A DNA stretch of 64,000 nt from Ga0077527 sp964486865 (GTDB lineage Bacteria; Pseudomonadota; Gammaproteobacteria; Burkholderiales; SG8-41). The notes beneath the pieces are model-generated. The model had not been told where the DNA came from. It was given only the letters and a program-made list of their open reading frames with translations, and searched no databases. The stretch spans positions 62,001 through 126,000 of the forward strand of contig CAZAOZ010000001.1 of NCBI GenBank assembly GCA_964486865.1. Reading direction: 5' to 3'. The position numbers were made by a program, and so were the translations under genes. Of this stretch, positions 17,247 to 25,765 are shown piece by piece. Within the stretch, counting starts at the first letter, position 1. Each line of letters opens with the position of its first letter.

Positions 17247-18236
17247 ATGCAGAACATCATTCAACGCCGCGCGAGCCTGTTTGCCGCGGCACTCATGGCC
17301 GCAACCGCAACAACGGGCTGGGCCGCGGATGTCGCCAGGGATTACCCCAGCAAGCCGGTGCGCTTCATCTCGCCGTTCACGCCCGGCGCCGGCACCGACA
17401 CCACCGCGCGCATGCTGGCCAAGTTCCTGGGTGACACCATGGGCCAGCAGTTCGTCGTCGATAACCGCACCGGCGCCGCCGGATCGATCGGCGTCGAGCT
17501 GACCGCGCTGGCGCCGCCCGACGGCTACACCATCTGCCTGATCTCGGCCTCGCACAGCGTCAACTCCGGCACCAATCCGAAAATGCCTTATGACCTGGGC
17601 CGCGATCTGCAGGGCATTTCGCAGGCGACTTCGCTGTTCTATGCCGTGTATATCAATGAAAAAGTCCCGGTGAAAAACGTCAGGGAACTGATCGCCCACG
17701 CCAAAGCCAATCCCGGCAAGCTGATGTTCAGTTCGTCGGGCACCGGCGGGCTGCAGCATTTCGCCGGGGAAATGTTCAATCACATGGCCAAGGTGCGGAT
17801 GACCCATGTGCCGTACAAAGGCACCGCGGCCGGCGTCATTGCCAATCTTGCGGGCGACGTGCAGGTCGGTTTCGGCACGTTCTTCGGCGTGCGCGCGCAC
17901 TGGCAGGCGGGCCGCGTGCGCGTGCTGGCGATCACCGCGAGCAAGCGCTCGCCGGCCGTCCCGGAAATTCCGACCGTCGCCGAATCCGGCGTGCCGGGCT
18001 ATGAAGTCGATCAGTGGTACGGCGTGATTACCGGCGCCAGGGTGCCCAAACCCATCGTCAGCAAAATCCGCAACGGCATCGTCGCCGCGCTGAAGGATCC
18101 GGAGATCGCCAAGCGCCTCGCCACCGACGGCTCCACGCCGGTAGGTTCGACACCCGAGCAGTTCACCGCGCATATCCGTTCCGAAATGGCGAAATGGAAC
18201 AAGCTCGCGAAAGACGCCAGGCTCGATCTGAACTGA
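17247..18236 (+). CDS. Bug/TctC-family tripartite tricarboxylate receptor 1
   Basis: A 329-residue periplasmic solute-binding protein with a signal peptide (residues 1-26, ending GWAAD). Family landmarks are YPSKPVRFISPF, VDNRTGAAGSIG, PPDGYT, HVPYKG and the late PTVAESGVPGY. TctC/Bug proteins deliver small carboxylates to TctAB membrane subunits; none are encoded nearby. A GAGGAG ribosome-binding site precedes ATG 17247. It is followed at 35 bases by a second receptor and two enzymes in one apparent operon. Confidence 0.88.
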   Translation: MQNIIQRRASLFAAALMAATATTGWAADVARDYPSKPVRFISPFTPGAGTDTTARMLAKFLGDTMGQQFVVDNRTGAAGSIGVELTALAPPDGYTICLISASHSVNSGTNPKMPYDLGRDLQGISQATSLFYAVYINEKVPVKNVRELIAHAKANPGKLMFSSSGTGGLQHFAGEMFNHMAKVRMTHVPYKGTAAGVIANLAGDVQVGFGTFFGVRAHWQAGRVRVLAITASKRSPAVPEIPTVAESGVPGYEVDQWYGVITGARVPKPIVSKIRNGIVAALKDPEIAKRLATDGSTPVGSTPEQFTAHIRSEMAKWNKLAKDARLDLN

Positions 18237-18271
18237 GCGCAGCACCCGGACAACCCAGGAGGAGACCCCGC

Positions 18272-19255
18272 ATGACCATCGATTCCCGCACCGCGCTGAT
18301 TGCTGCCGCCAGCGCTGTCGTATTCACGCTGACCGCCGGCAGCGCCGCCGCGCAGGGTTATCCGTCCAAGCCGGTGCGCATCCTCGTCGGCTTCGGCGCC
18401 GGCGGCAGCACCGATATCGTCTCGCGCGTGCTGGCGCAGAGCCTGACCGCCGAATGGAAGCAGAACGTGCTGGTCGAGAACCGCCCCGGCGCGAGCGGCA
18501 TGATCGCCGCCGAGTTGACCGCCAAGTCGCCGCCCGACGGCTACACGCTGGTGATGACGCCGCAGACCAGTCTCGCCGTCGCGCCCGCGCTCTACGGCAA
18601 GGCGGCCTACGACACCATGCGCGATTTCACGCCGATCACACTGACCGGCTACACGCCGCTGCTGATGGTGGTGCATCCGTCGTTCCCGCCGAAGACCTTC
18701 AGGGAATTCATTGCGCTCGCCAAGAAGAGCAGGGAGCCGATCACCTTCGGCTCGGGCGGCGTGGGTTCCTCGCCGCACATGGCGGGCGAATTGATGGCCT
18801 CGCAACTCGGCATCAAGATTACCCACATTCCGTACAAGGGCGAAAACCCCGCGCTGGCCGACACCATAGGCGGGCAGATCCCGATCATGTTCGGCAACCT
18901 GCCGGTCGCCGTGCCGCACGTGAACAGCGGCAAGCTGCGTGGGCTGGCCAACACCTGGAGCAAGCGTTCGCCGCTGGCGCCCGACGTGCCGACCGTCGCC
19001 GAGTCGGGCTTCAGGGATTACGCGATCGCCACCTGGTTCGGCCTGCTCGGCCCGGCAAAAATGCCGCCGGAACTGGTGTCGCGCATCCAGCGCGATACCG
19101 CCAAGGTGTTCAATCAGGCGGCGACCAAAGAAAAACTCACCGGCATGGGTGTGGACCTGATCCTCAACTCGCCCGAAGAATTCCGCGACTACCTGAGGGG
19201 CGAGATCGCCCGCTACACCAAGGTCATCAAGGACGCCGGCATCACGGCGCAATAA
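18272..19255 (+). CDS. Bug/TctC-family receptor 2
   Basis: A 327-residue periplasmic receptor with a signal peptide ending AAAQG, then YPSKPVRILVGFGAGGSTD, ENRPGASGMI, PPDGYTL and HIPYKGENPA. AGGAGGAG lies a few bases before ATG 18272, which decides the start over the longer open frame. It is not a recent duplicate of receptor 1: the ligand-contact loop differs (GFGAGGSTD against SPFTPGAGTD), so the ligands may differ. Confidence 0.87.
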   Translation: MTIDSRTALIAAASAVVFTLTAGSAAAQGYPSKPVRILVGFGAGGSTDIVSRVLAQSLTAEWKQNVLVENRPGASGMIAAELTAKSPPDGYTLVMTPQTSLAVAPALYGKAAYDTMRDFTPITLTGYTPLLMVVHPSFPPKTFREFIALAKKSREPITFGSGGVGSSPHMAGELMASQLGIKITHIPYKGENPALADTIGGQIPIMFGNLPVAVPHVNSGKLRGLANTWSKRSPLAPDVPTVAESGFRDYAIATWFGLLGPAKMPPELVSRIQRDTAKVFNQAATKEKLTGMGVDLILNSPEEFRDYLRGEIARYTKVIKDAGITAQ

Positions 19256-19265
19256 GAGGGCTCTA

Positions 19266-20129
19266 ATGTCGCCGCCCAACATGCGCGTCGGCGTCATTGG
19301 CTTGGGTGCGCTCGGCCGGCCCATCGCCGAACGGCTGATCAAGGCCGGTTATCGCACCGCAGTGCATGACGTGCGCGGGCAGCCGGTACAGGAACTGGCG
19401 GCACTCGGCGCGCAGGCCTGTACCTCGCCCGCAGCCGTGGCGCGCGACAGCGACCTCATCATCAGCCTGGTGTCGGATGCGGCGCAGACCGATGCCGTCG
19501 TATCCGGCGCCGGCGGCATCCTCGAAACGCTCAGGCCCGGTGCGATTTTCGCCACCGGCAGCACGCTGGGCCCGGCGCCGGTGCAGCGCATCGCGCAGCA
19601 AATTGCGGCGCGGGGCGGGCATACGCTCGACATCCCCATTTCCGGCGGCATCATTGCCGCGCGCGAGGGCACGCTGAGCCTGATGGCGGGGGGCGATGCG
19701 GCGGTGCTCGAACGCGCGCGCCCGGTGCTCAATGTGTTCGCCCGCGACATCACCCATACCGGCGGCATCGGCAGCGGGCAGGCGGCGAAGCTCGCGCATC
19801 AACTGGTGTTCAGCGTCAACGTAATGGCGCTGCTCGAAGGCCTGGCGCTGGGCAAGGCAGGCGGCGTCGCGCCGGAAGTCATGAAACAGGTGCTGCAGCA
19901 GGGCCTCGCCAACAGCACCGTGCTGCAGGTATGGCACGACCTCGGGCCGCGCTGGAAAGGCATGCTTGAGGCGGCCGCACCCGGCGCGCCGCTGCCCAAC
20001 ATGCGCAAGGATCTGCATCTGGTGCTCGAACTCGCACAAGCGCTTGGTGTCGAGCTGCACATCGGCGACCATGCCTCGCGCGTGGCCGATGCCGGCAAGG
20101 CCACCGGGCACGACGACCCGCTGCTCTGA
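19266..20129 (+). CDS. NAD(P)-dependent beta-hydroxyacid dehydrogenase-like oxidoreductase
   Basis: A 287-residue member of the 3-hydroxyisobutyrate/tartronate-semialdehyde reductase family. VGVIGLGALGRPIAERL forms the Rossmann site, ISGGIIAAREGTLSLMAGG is the substrate loop, and the catalytic lysine lies in GSGQAAKLAHQ. The usual asparagine after the lysine motif is replaced (KLAHQ, not KLxNN), as in several divergent subfamilies. It begins 10 bases after receptor 2 and probably oxidises the acid brought in by it; the substrate is unknown. Confidence 0.8.
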   Translation: MSPPNMRVGVIGLGALGRPIAERLIKAGYRTAVHDVRGQPVQELAALGAQACTSPAAVARDSDLIISLVSDAAQTDAVVSGAGGILETLRPGAIFATGSTLGPAPVQRIAQQIAARGGHTLDIPISGGIIAAREGTLSLMAGGDAAVLERARPVLNVFARDITHTGGIGSGQAAKLAHQLVFSVNVMALLEGLALGKAGGVAPEVMKQVLQQGLANSTVLQVWHDLGPRWKGMLEAAAPGAPLPNMRKDLHLVLELAQALGVELHIGDHASRVADAGKATGHDDPLL

Positions 20130-20141
20130 GCGGATATCCGC

Positions 20142-20981
20142 ATGGCTGAAACCACACCGCGCCTGCCGACGCCCCCCGGCGCCTGCGACACGCACATGCA
20201 TATATTCGAGCCGGGGTACCAGCCGCTGCCCGGCGCGAATGTCCCGGCCATCCCCGGCACCGTGGCCGAATACCGCAAGCTGCGCGCGCGGCTCGGTATT
20301 ACACATACGGTCATCGTGCAGCCTGCGGCTTACGGCAACGACAATCGCTGCACGCTGGCAGCCATGCGGGCGCTCGCCGACGGCACGCACCGGACGCGCG
20401 GCGTGGCGATCGTGCTGCCCGGCGACAGCGATGCCGAAATCACCCGCCTCACGGCGGCGGGCATCCGCGGCATCCGCTATCACCTGCTGCCCGGCGGCGG
20501 CGTCACCTGGGACACGCTGGCCACAATGGCCGCACGCGTCGCTGCGCACGGCTGGCATGTGCAACTGCAGCTGGACGGCCGCGAACTCGCTGCGCGCGAA
20601 GCACAACTGAACGCATTGCCGTGCGCCATCGTCATCGACCACATCGGTCGTTTCATGCAGCCGGTGGCGGCGGACGATGCGGGGTGGCAGGCGTTGCGCC
20701 GGCTGGTCGATGGCGGGCGTTGCTGGGTAAAACTGTCGGCGCCGTACCACGGATCGAAGTCAGGCCCACCGCGTTACGCCGATGCCGGCGTGCTGGCGAT
20801 GGAACTCATCGGCGCCGCACCCGAACGCATGCTCTATGCGACCAACTGGCCGCATCCTTCGCTGAAAAACAATTTTCCGGATGATGCGGTGCTGCTGGAT
20901 CTGCTGGGCGAGTGGGCGGGCAGCGCGGCGGTGCGCGAGCGGATACTGGTGGCGAATCCGGCGCAGCTTTACGGGTTTTAG
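20142..20981 (+). CDS. Amidohydrolase-family TIM-barrel hydrolase (COG3618-like)
   Basis: A 279-residue metal-dependent hydrolase. THMHIF near residue 20 provides the HxH metal ligands, VIDHIGRF the later histidine, and WPHPS the final site. It resembles 2-pyrone-4,6-dicarboxylate lactonase and sugar-lactonase-like amidohydrolases, which open lactones or related rings. It is the last gene of the Bug-dehydrogenase operon, 12 bases after the dehydrogenase, so it likely acts in the same degradation route. Confidence 0.78.
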   Translation: MAETTPRLPTPPGACDTHMHIFEPGYQPLPGANVPAIPGTVAEYRKLRARLGITHTVIVQPAAYGNDNRCTLAAMRALADGTHRTRGVAIVLPGDSDAEITRLTAAGIRGIRYHLLPGGGVTWDTLATMAARVAAHGWHVQLQLDGRELAAREAQLNALPCAIVIDHIGRFMQPVAADDAGWQALRRLVDGGRCWVKLSAPYHGSKSGPPRYADAGVLAMELIGAAPERMLYATNWPHPSLKNNFPDDAVLLDLLGEWAGSAAVRERILVANPAQLYGF

Positions 20982-21011
20982 CGGGGTTTTTGAGCAGGAG
21001 CCCAACCTGTT

Positions 21012-21074
21012 CCGTTCGCCCTGAGATGTCGAAGGGCAGGGCTTCGACAAGCTCAGCCCGAACGGTGTTTTTTT
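21012..21074. terminator. Inverted repeat with T-run between convergent genes
   Basis: CCGTTCG at 21012 pairs with CGAACGG at 21059-21065, and inner segments (CCCTGAG, GTCGAAG against CTTCGAC, GCTCAG) also pair, giving a long imperfect hairpin. Seven Ts follow at 21068-21074. The sequence resembles the common dispersed proteobacterial CTTCGACAAGCTCAG intergenic repeat, and its place between two converging genes suits a terminator. Confidence 0.65.
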
Positions 21075-21092
21075 GTAAAGAGATGCAACGGT

Positions 21093-21680
21093 TCAGTGCC
21101 CGCCGCTGCCAAAGTGCCCTTGCAGTTCATCATCGAACTCACCGTCGATCAGCACGTACAGCATCAGCGCGGGCTTATCCGAGCGGTTGCTCCACGCGTG
21201 ATTGGTGCCGCGCTGGATGACGACGTCGCCTTCTTTCAGCACCACATCCTGATCGTCGAGCAGCATGGTGATCTCGCCTTTCAGCACCACCGCGTAATCG
21301 ATGGTCTCGGTGCGGTGCATGAACGGGTGGCGGCCTTTTGCCGATCCGGCGGTGGTGGCGCTCTGATTGCCCATCGCCGCGAACACCGCCCTGGATTGTT
21401 CGGGGGTGATGTTGCGGATCGCCTCGGTCTCGGGCGCGATTTCGGAAATGCGGAACACCGTGCCGTGCGGCAGCGGATGGATCTGCTTGGGGCCGGCAGT
21501 CGGATCGGGCTCGGTGGCATGCAGCACGTACGGCGCGTCACTGGTTTTCCACAGATCCACCGAAATATGACCGGGACGCAGCGGATTGGTGCGCACCGCG
21601 GGGGCGAGGCCGTCTTCGATGACAATAGCCTTGCCGTTGGCATCGTGGCCGGTGACCACGCGGCGGATTTTTCCGTTCAT
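21093..21680 (-). CDS. Cupin-domain protein
   Basis: A 195-residue protein with a C-terminal cupin barrel: HPFMHRTETIDYAVVLKG forms motif 1 and GTNHAWSNRSDKPALMLYVL motif 2. The N-terminal half (VVTGHDANGKAIVIEDG) is typical of a widespread betaproteobacterial cupin group of unknown activity. Metal binding is plausible from the histidines and glutamate in motif 1. ATG 21680 sits nine bases after AAGGAG; an in-frame GTG at 21689 overlaps that site and is less likely. It stands alone, convergent with the hydrolase gene. Confidence 0.75.
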   Translation of the reverse strand: MNGKIRRVVTGHDANGKAIVIEDGLAPAVRTNPLRPGHISVDLWKTSDAPYVLHATEPDPTAGPKQIHPLPHGTVFRISEIAPETEAIRNITPEQSRAVFAAMGNQSATTAGSAKGRHPFMHRTETIDYAVVLKGEITMLLDDQDVVLKEGDVVIQRGTNHAWSNRSDKPALMLYVLIDGEFDDELQGHFGSGGH

Positions 21681-21874
21681 CGACTGCACTCCTTCAGTTG
21701 ATCAACCGCATCTCAAACAATCGAACCGATAATGTGCTCCAGGGCACGCAGGCGCAATCGGTTCTCCAGGAAAGTCTGCAGCGAAATGCCATCGACCGCG
21801 ACATGCGCTTCGCGCGCCGCGGGCGGCTCTGTAACGATTCCCGGTCTAATTATTCAATATTATTAATGGGTTAG

Positions 21875-22894
21875 TTGCGTTTCTGCCGCCAACAGAGTAA
21901 TTTCCCGCTTAATATTGTTGACCGGGGGGGTGGCATCGTTAGTTCCATCCTGACATGGCGCGGGTTGTTGGCGGCACTGTTGCTGTTGATCGCGTCGGCG
22001 GCGAGCGCGGCGGGGCTGGGCAAACTTGTCGTGTTGTCGGCGATGGGCGAGCCGCTCCGCGCTGAAATCGATGTGCTGTCATCCCGGGATGAAGCGGTTG
22101 ACCTGACGCCGCGCCTGGCATCGCCTGATGCCTACCCACGCGCGGATTTTCAATACAACCCGGCGCTCAACGGCGCGAGCCTGGCGCTTCGCCAACATCC
22201 GAACGGCCGCAACTTCATCGAGGTCGTTTCCAGCCGGCCGGTCAACGAGCCGTTCATCTATCTGCTGGTCGAGCTTGAATCGAGCACGACGCGCCTCATG
22301 CGCGGCTACACCGCGCTGCTGGATCCGCCGGGGTACGGTCCGCCGCGTGTGGCCTCTGCTGCAGAATCCTTGTCCGCCGTCATGCCTGCGGTGCCGCGCG
22401 CACCCGCGGCCAAAGCGGCGGCGGCCGGCAGCGCGGCAGTCGAGCAGCAGATACAGCGCCTGGAGGAACAGTTGAACGCGGGCGCGAAAGCGCTGGCCGG
22501 CATGCTCGATCGGGTTGCGGCGACGGAATTGGCAATCCGCCAGTTGCAGCGCCAACTGGAAACGCAGGGCGCAGGCGCGGCAGCACCGAAACCTGCAGCG
22601 GAAGCGCCGCCCGCGCGCCATCCTGCGGCGGCGAAGGAGGCCCCCATTGCTGCGACACCACCGACGGCCGCAGTCCCGGTTCGGCCGGCAGCGGCCGCAC
22701 TGTCGCAGGCAACGCATGAACAACCCGCGGCCAGGAACGACCCTATCCCGCCCCGTACGCGGAAATCGAATTACTTCAACGAGGCGCTGCTGGCGCTGGC
22801 CAGTGGCGCATTGATCATGGTGGTGTGGCTGGGTTACATAATGTGGGGCCGTCGCGCGCCGGCAAAAGAGTCGCCACCGGTGAAGGGGAGTTAA
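21875..22894 (+). CDS. Short FimV-like envelope protein
   Basis: The protein has up to 339 residues. A hydrophobic signal (RGLLAALLLLIASAASA) precedes a FimV N-terminal-type domain (GLGKLVVLSAMGEPLRAEID, RLASPDAYPRADFQYNPAL, YLLVELES). Then come a short coiled coil (about 185-230), an Ala/Pro-rich linker and a C-terminal membrane helix (YFNEALLALASGALIMVVWLG). FimV proteins shape polar assemblies and type IV pilus function but are usually two to three times longer, with a LysM-like and a cytoplasmic TPR part that are absent here. No in-frame ATG precedes the signal; TTG 21875 is the earliest start and a later TTG is possible. Confidence 0.68.
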   Translation: MRFCRQQSNFPLNIVDRGGGIVSSILTWRGLLAALLLLIASAASAAGLGKLVVLSAMGEPLRAEIDVLSSRDEAVDLTPRLASPDAYPRADFQYNPALNGASLALRQHPNGRNFIEVVSSRPVNEPFIYLLVELESSTTRLMRGYTALLDPPGYGPPRVASAAESLSAVMPAVPRAPAAKAAAAGSAAVEQQIQRLEEQLNAGAKALAGMLDRVAATELAIRQLQRQLETQGAGAAAPKPAAEAPPARHPAAAKEAPIAATPPTAAVPVRPAAAALSQATHEQPAARNDPIPPRTRKSNYFNEALLALASGALIMVVWLGYIMWGRRAPAKESPPVKGS

Positions 22895-23226
22895 TCTCTG
22901 GTGCGGGGCTGATGTAGCACAAGGTTGAGTGCTTCCGCCCGGGAGAACCGTTCAATGTAATAGAACGGATCCGCACATGCCTCGTCCCGACTCCGGCAGC
23001 GTTGAACTCCATTGTCTGTCTGCTGATGGCCGGATGAATGGAGCATGAACGCGATGAATACTGCGGCGCACGTCTGGTCGCACCGTGCGCCGGGAGCAGG
23101 GTTCCTCTGTATTCTTTGTGCTAGATCAAATCCGGTCCGCAGGGATCCAATACACTTTCCATCAATACGCCTGATAGCGCTGGATGGATGAGGCCGGGAG
23201 TACGGCCGGGCGCCGGGGCGAAACCG
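22895..23226. other. Intergenic region upstream of the Nfn/Kor operon
   Basis: This 332-base gap holds no convincing gene. It contains small imperfect repeats (GAACGGATCCGC, GAACCGTTC) and, near its 3' end, the candidate FNR-type promoter described separately. No RNA gene was recognised. Confidence 0.5.
23116..23156 (+). promoter_or_regulatory. Candidate FNR/ANR-type activated promoter
   Basis: TTGTG-CTAG-ATCAA at 23116-23129 matches eight of ten positions of the FNR consensus TTGAT-N4-ATCAA. TACACT at 23151-23156 is a fair -10 box. If transcription begins about seven bases later, the centre of the site falls near -41, the position of class II FNR activators. This would fit oxygen-limited expression of the ferredoxin-linked operon downstream. 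It is a pattern match without experimental support. Confidence 0.38.
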
Positions 23227-24189
23227 ATGCTTGATGCAACCAAAGAGTCAGGATTCCAAATCGTGGCCCGGGAGGACTTCTCGGACGTCACGTATCTGCT
23301 GGAAATCCGTCACCCGCTGATGGCGAAAGCGGCCCGACCGGGCCAGTTCGTCATTGTCATGTCGCATGAGCACGGTGAGCGCATTCCCCTGACCATCGCC
23401 GATTTCGATCGTGCCAGGGGCACCGTCACGCTGGTCATCCAGGCCGTCGGCAAGACGACCCGGGAAATGCAGCAGACCTGTCAGGTCGGCACCTCACTCT
23501 ACGGTGTCGCCGGGCCGATGGGCATTCCGAGCACGATCAGCCATGCCAGAAAAATGGCATTTGTCGGTGGCGGCCTCGGTGTCGCGCCCATTTTTCCGCA
23601 GGCGCGGGCAGCCAAGGAAGCCGGCGCCTATGTCATCGGCATCCTCGGCTTTCGCAACAAGGACCTCATTTTCTGGGAAGACAAGTTCCGGAAATGCTGC
23701 GATGAGCTGATCGTGTGTACGGATGACGGATCGGCGGGCGTCATGGGGCCGGTGACCAAGGGCATCAAGGTCGCTATTGAAGGGCATCCCAATATCGATG
23801 AGTTCGTCGCCATCGGACCGCCGGTGATGATGCAGGCGTGCGCGGAGGCGACGCGCCCGCACAAGATCAGGACCATCGTGAGCCTGAATCCCATCATGGT
23901 CGACGGTACCGGGATGTGCGGGGGCTGCCGGGTCAAGGTCGGCGGACAGATCAGGTTCGCCTGTGTCGATGGCCCCGATTTCGACGGGCACGAGGTCGAT
24001 TTCGGTGACTTGATGGCGCGCCTGCGGCGCTTCAGGCAGGAAGAGCAGGCGGCGCTCGAGCGATGGTCGAAGGACTGCCGCATGCGCGGGATCGCGGTTC
24101 CCGGTGCGCCGGGAGCGTCCGGTCAGGTGCGCGGCGCGGGTGAAGATACGCCCCTGCCCGACATCTTCGAGGACGTCAAAGGGGGTTGA
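23227..24189 (+). CDS. NfnA/SudB-like FAD/NAD-binding electron-transfer subunit
   Basis: A 320-residue ferredoxin-NADP reductase-fold protein: FAD-binding region (RPGQFVIVMSHEHGERIPL), NAD-binding region (MAFVGGGLGVAPIFPQ) and a C-terminal Fe-S motif (MCGGCRVKVGG ... FACVDGPDFDGHEVDF), as in dihydroorotate-dehydrogenase electron-transfer subunits. It should form a complex with the next gene product and move electrons between NAD(P)H and ferredoxin. The track-long start at 23188 lacks a ribosome site; ATG 23227 places the conserved N-terminus correctly. Confidence 0.82.
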   Translation: MLDATKESGFQIVAREDFSDVTYLLEIRHPLMAKAARPGQFVIVMSHEHGERIPLTIADFDRARGTVTLVIQAVGKTTREMQQTCQVGTSLYGVAGPMGIPSTISHARKMAFVGGGLGVAPIFPQARAAKEAGAYVIGILGFRNKDLIFWEDKFRKCCDELIVCTDDGSAGVMGPVTKGIKVAIEGHPNIDEFVAIGPPVMMQACAEATRPHKIRTIVSLNPIMVDGTGMCGGCRVKVGGQIRFACVDGPDFDGHEVDFGDLMARLRRFRQEEQAALERWSKDCRMRGIAVPGAPGASGQVRGAGEDTPLPDIFEDVKGG

Positions 24190-24209
24190 GATGCGCGGGC
24201 AAATCTGAC

Positions 24210-25712
24210 ATGGCCAGGAAAAAAACGATCCGTACCATCCCGCAGCAGCGTGCGCCGACGCGTGAGCAGGCGCCGGCCGAGCGCGTCAGGAACTTCGCCG
24301 AAGTTGCGCATGGCTATCGCGTCGAGGATGCGTTGCATGAGGCGGACCGCTGCCTGCTTTGTCCCGATCCTGCCTGCGTTGCGGGCTGCCCGGTGGGGAT
24401 CGACATCCCCGGCTTCATCCAGAAGATCAGCGCCAGGGATTATCGCGGCGCCTATGAGGTCATCGCCGATACCAATCTGCTGCCCGCGGTCTGCGGGCGC
24501 GTCTGCCCGCAGGAGACCCAGTGCGAGGGCGTCTGCCCCGTGGGCCAAACGCTCGAACCTGTCGCGATCGGTCGGCTCGAGCGCTTCGTCGGTGATCAGG
24601 CCATCCAGGAAGGATGGAGCAGCACCCCGTACATCGAGCCGAACGGCTTGCGCGTGGGCATCGTGGGCTCGGGGCCCGCGGGCATGGCCTGCGCCGCGGA
24701 CATGGTGAAGGCGGGCTGCGAGGTTACTGTTTACGAGGCCTTTCATCTCCCCGGCGGCGTCCTGCGCTATGGCATTCCCGATTTCCGGCTGCCCAATGCA
24801 GTGATCGATGCCGAGATCGAGAATCTCAAGCGCCTAGGCGTGAAGTTCGAGTGCAACACGCTGGTCGGGCGGCTGTTCACCATCGAGCAGATGATCGACG
24901 AACTGGGTTTCGACGCCGTGTTCATCGGTACCGGTGCCGGCTACCCGAGCTTCCTCGGCGTTCCCGGCGACTCGTTGAACGGCGTGCTCTCGGCCAACGA
25001 GCTGCTGACGCGCTGCAACCTCATGCGCGCCAAGGATGCGGGCTACGACACCCCGATCCCGCTCGGCCAGCGCATCGCCGTGATCGGATCGGGCAACACG
25101 GCCATGGACGCCATGCGCGTCTGCCTCAGGCTCGGCGCCGGAAAGGTGCATTGCATCTACCGGCGCACGCGGGCCGAATGCCCGGCGCGTGCCGAGGAGG
25201 TTCATCATGCCGAGGAAGAGGGCATCGAATTCCATTGGCTGACCAATCCGGTCGAGATTCTCGGCGACGACCAGGGCAACGTGAGGGGCATGCGCTGCGT
25301 GCGCATGGAACTGGGCGAGCCGGATGAGTCCGGGCGCCGCCGCCCCGTTCCCGTGGCGGGCAGCGAGTTCGAGTTCGAGGCCGACCTCGTGGTGGTCGCC
25401 ATCGGCACCAACGCGAACCCGATCATCGGCCAGACCTCCAGGCTGAAGCTCAACCGCCGTGGTTATATCGAGACCGACGCGCAGTTTGCCACTTCGATGG
25501 CGGGTGTATTCGCGGGGGGCGACATCGTCACCGGGGCGGCGACCGTGATCGAAGCCATGGGTGCCGGGCGCACTGCTGCGCGCAGCATGAAATCCTGGCT
25601 GGGCATCCGTGATACCGACCATGTTTACCAGGAGGGGCGCGCCGGCAGCGGGGGCAAGCTGTTCGGCATCGACATCGCGGAGCGCAATTACCAGCGGATC
25701 AGGATTGGTTAG
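24210..25712 (+). CDS. NfnB/SudA-like glutamate-synthase-small-subunit-type flavoprotein
   Basis: A 500-residue protein with N-terminal Fe-S cysteines (Cys48, 51, 56 and 60 in CLLCPDPACVAGC; then CGRVCPQETQCEGVC) and two nucleotide sites (VGIVGSGPAGMACA and IAVIGSGNTAMDAM). GGDIVTGAATVIEAMGAGR near the C-terminus completes the FAD domain. It is the GltD/NfnB-like partner of the preceding subunit; no GltB-type large subunit is present, so glutamate synthesis is unlikely and ferredoxin:NAD(P) electron transfer is favoured. ATG 24210 is preferred to an upstream TTG. Confidence 0.83.
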   Translation: MARKKTIRTIPQQRAPTREQAPAERVRNFAEVAHGYRVEDALHEADRCLLCPDPACVAGCPVGIDIPGFIQKISARDYRGAYEVIADTNLLPAVCGRVCPQETQCEGVCPVGQTLEPVAIGRLERFVGDQAIQEGWSSTPYIEPNGLRVGIVGSGPAGMACAADMVKAGCEVTVYEAFHLPGGVLRYGIPDFRLPNAVIDAEIENLKRLGVKFECNTLVGRLFTIEQMIDELGFDAVFIGTGAGYPSFLGVPGDSLNGVLSANELLTRCNLMRAKDAGYDTPIPLGQRIAVIGSGNTAMDAMRVCLRLGAGKVHCIYRRTRAECPARAEEVHHAEEEGIEFHWLTNPVEILGDDQGNVRGMRCVRMELGEPDESGRRRPVPVAGSEFEFEADLVVVAIGTNANPIIGQTSRLKLNRRGYIETDAQFATSMAGVFAGGDIVTGAATVIEAMGAGRTAARSMKSWLGIRDTDHVYQEGRAGSGGKLFGIDIAERNYQRIRIG

Positions 25713-25765
25713 GCAAGGCACCCCCCAATTTTCGAAACGGGAATATCAGGCAGAGGACACGGAAC

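Noticed and set aside
17049..18245. Antisense extension of the halogenase frame through the first Bug receptor gene, giving an 843-residue product
   Set aside because: The halogenase FAD domain starts at ATG 17048; the rest is antisense to a well-supported receptor gene and has a typical GC-shadow composition.
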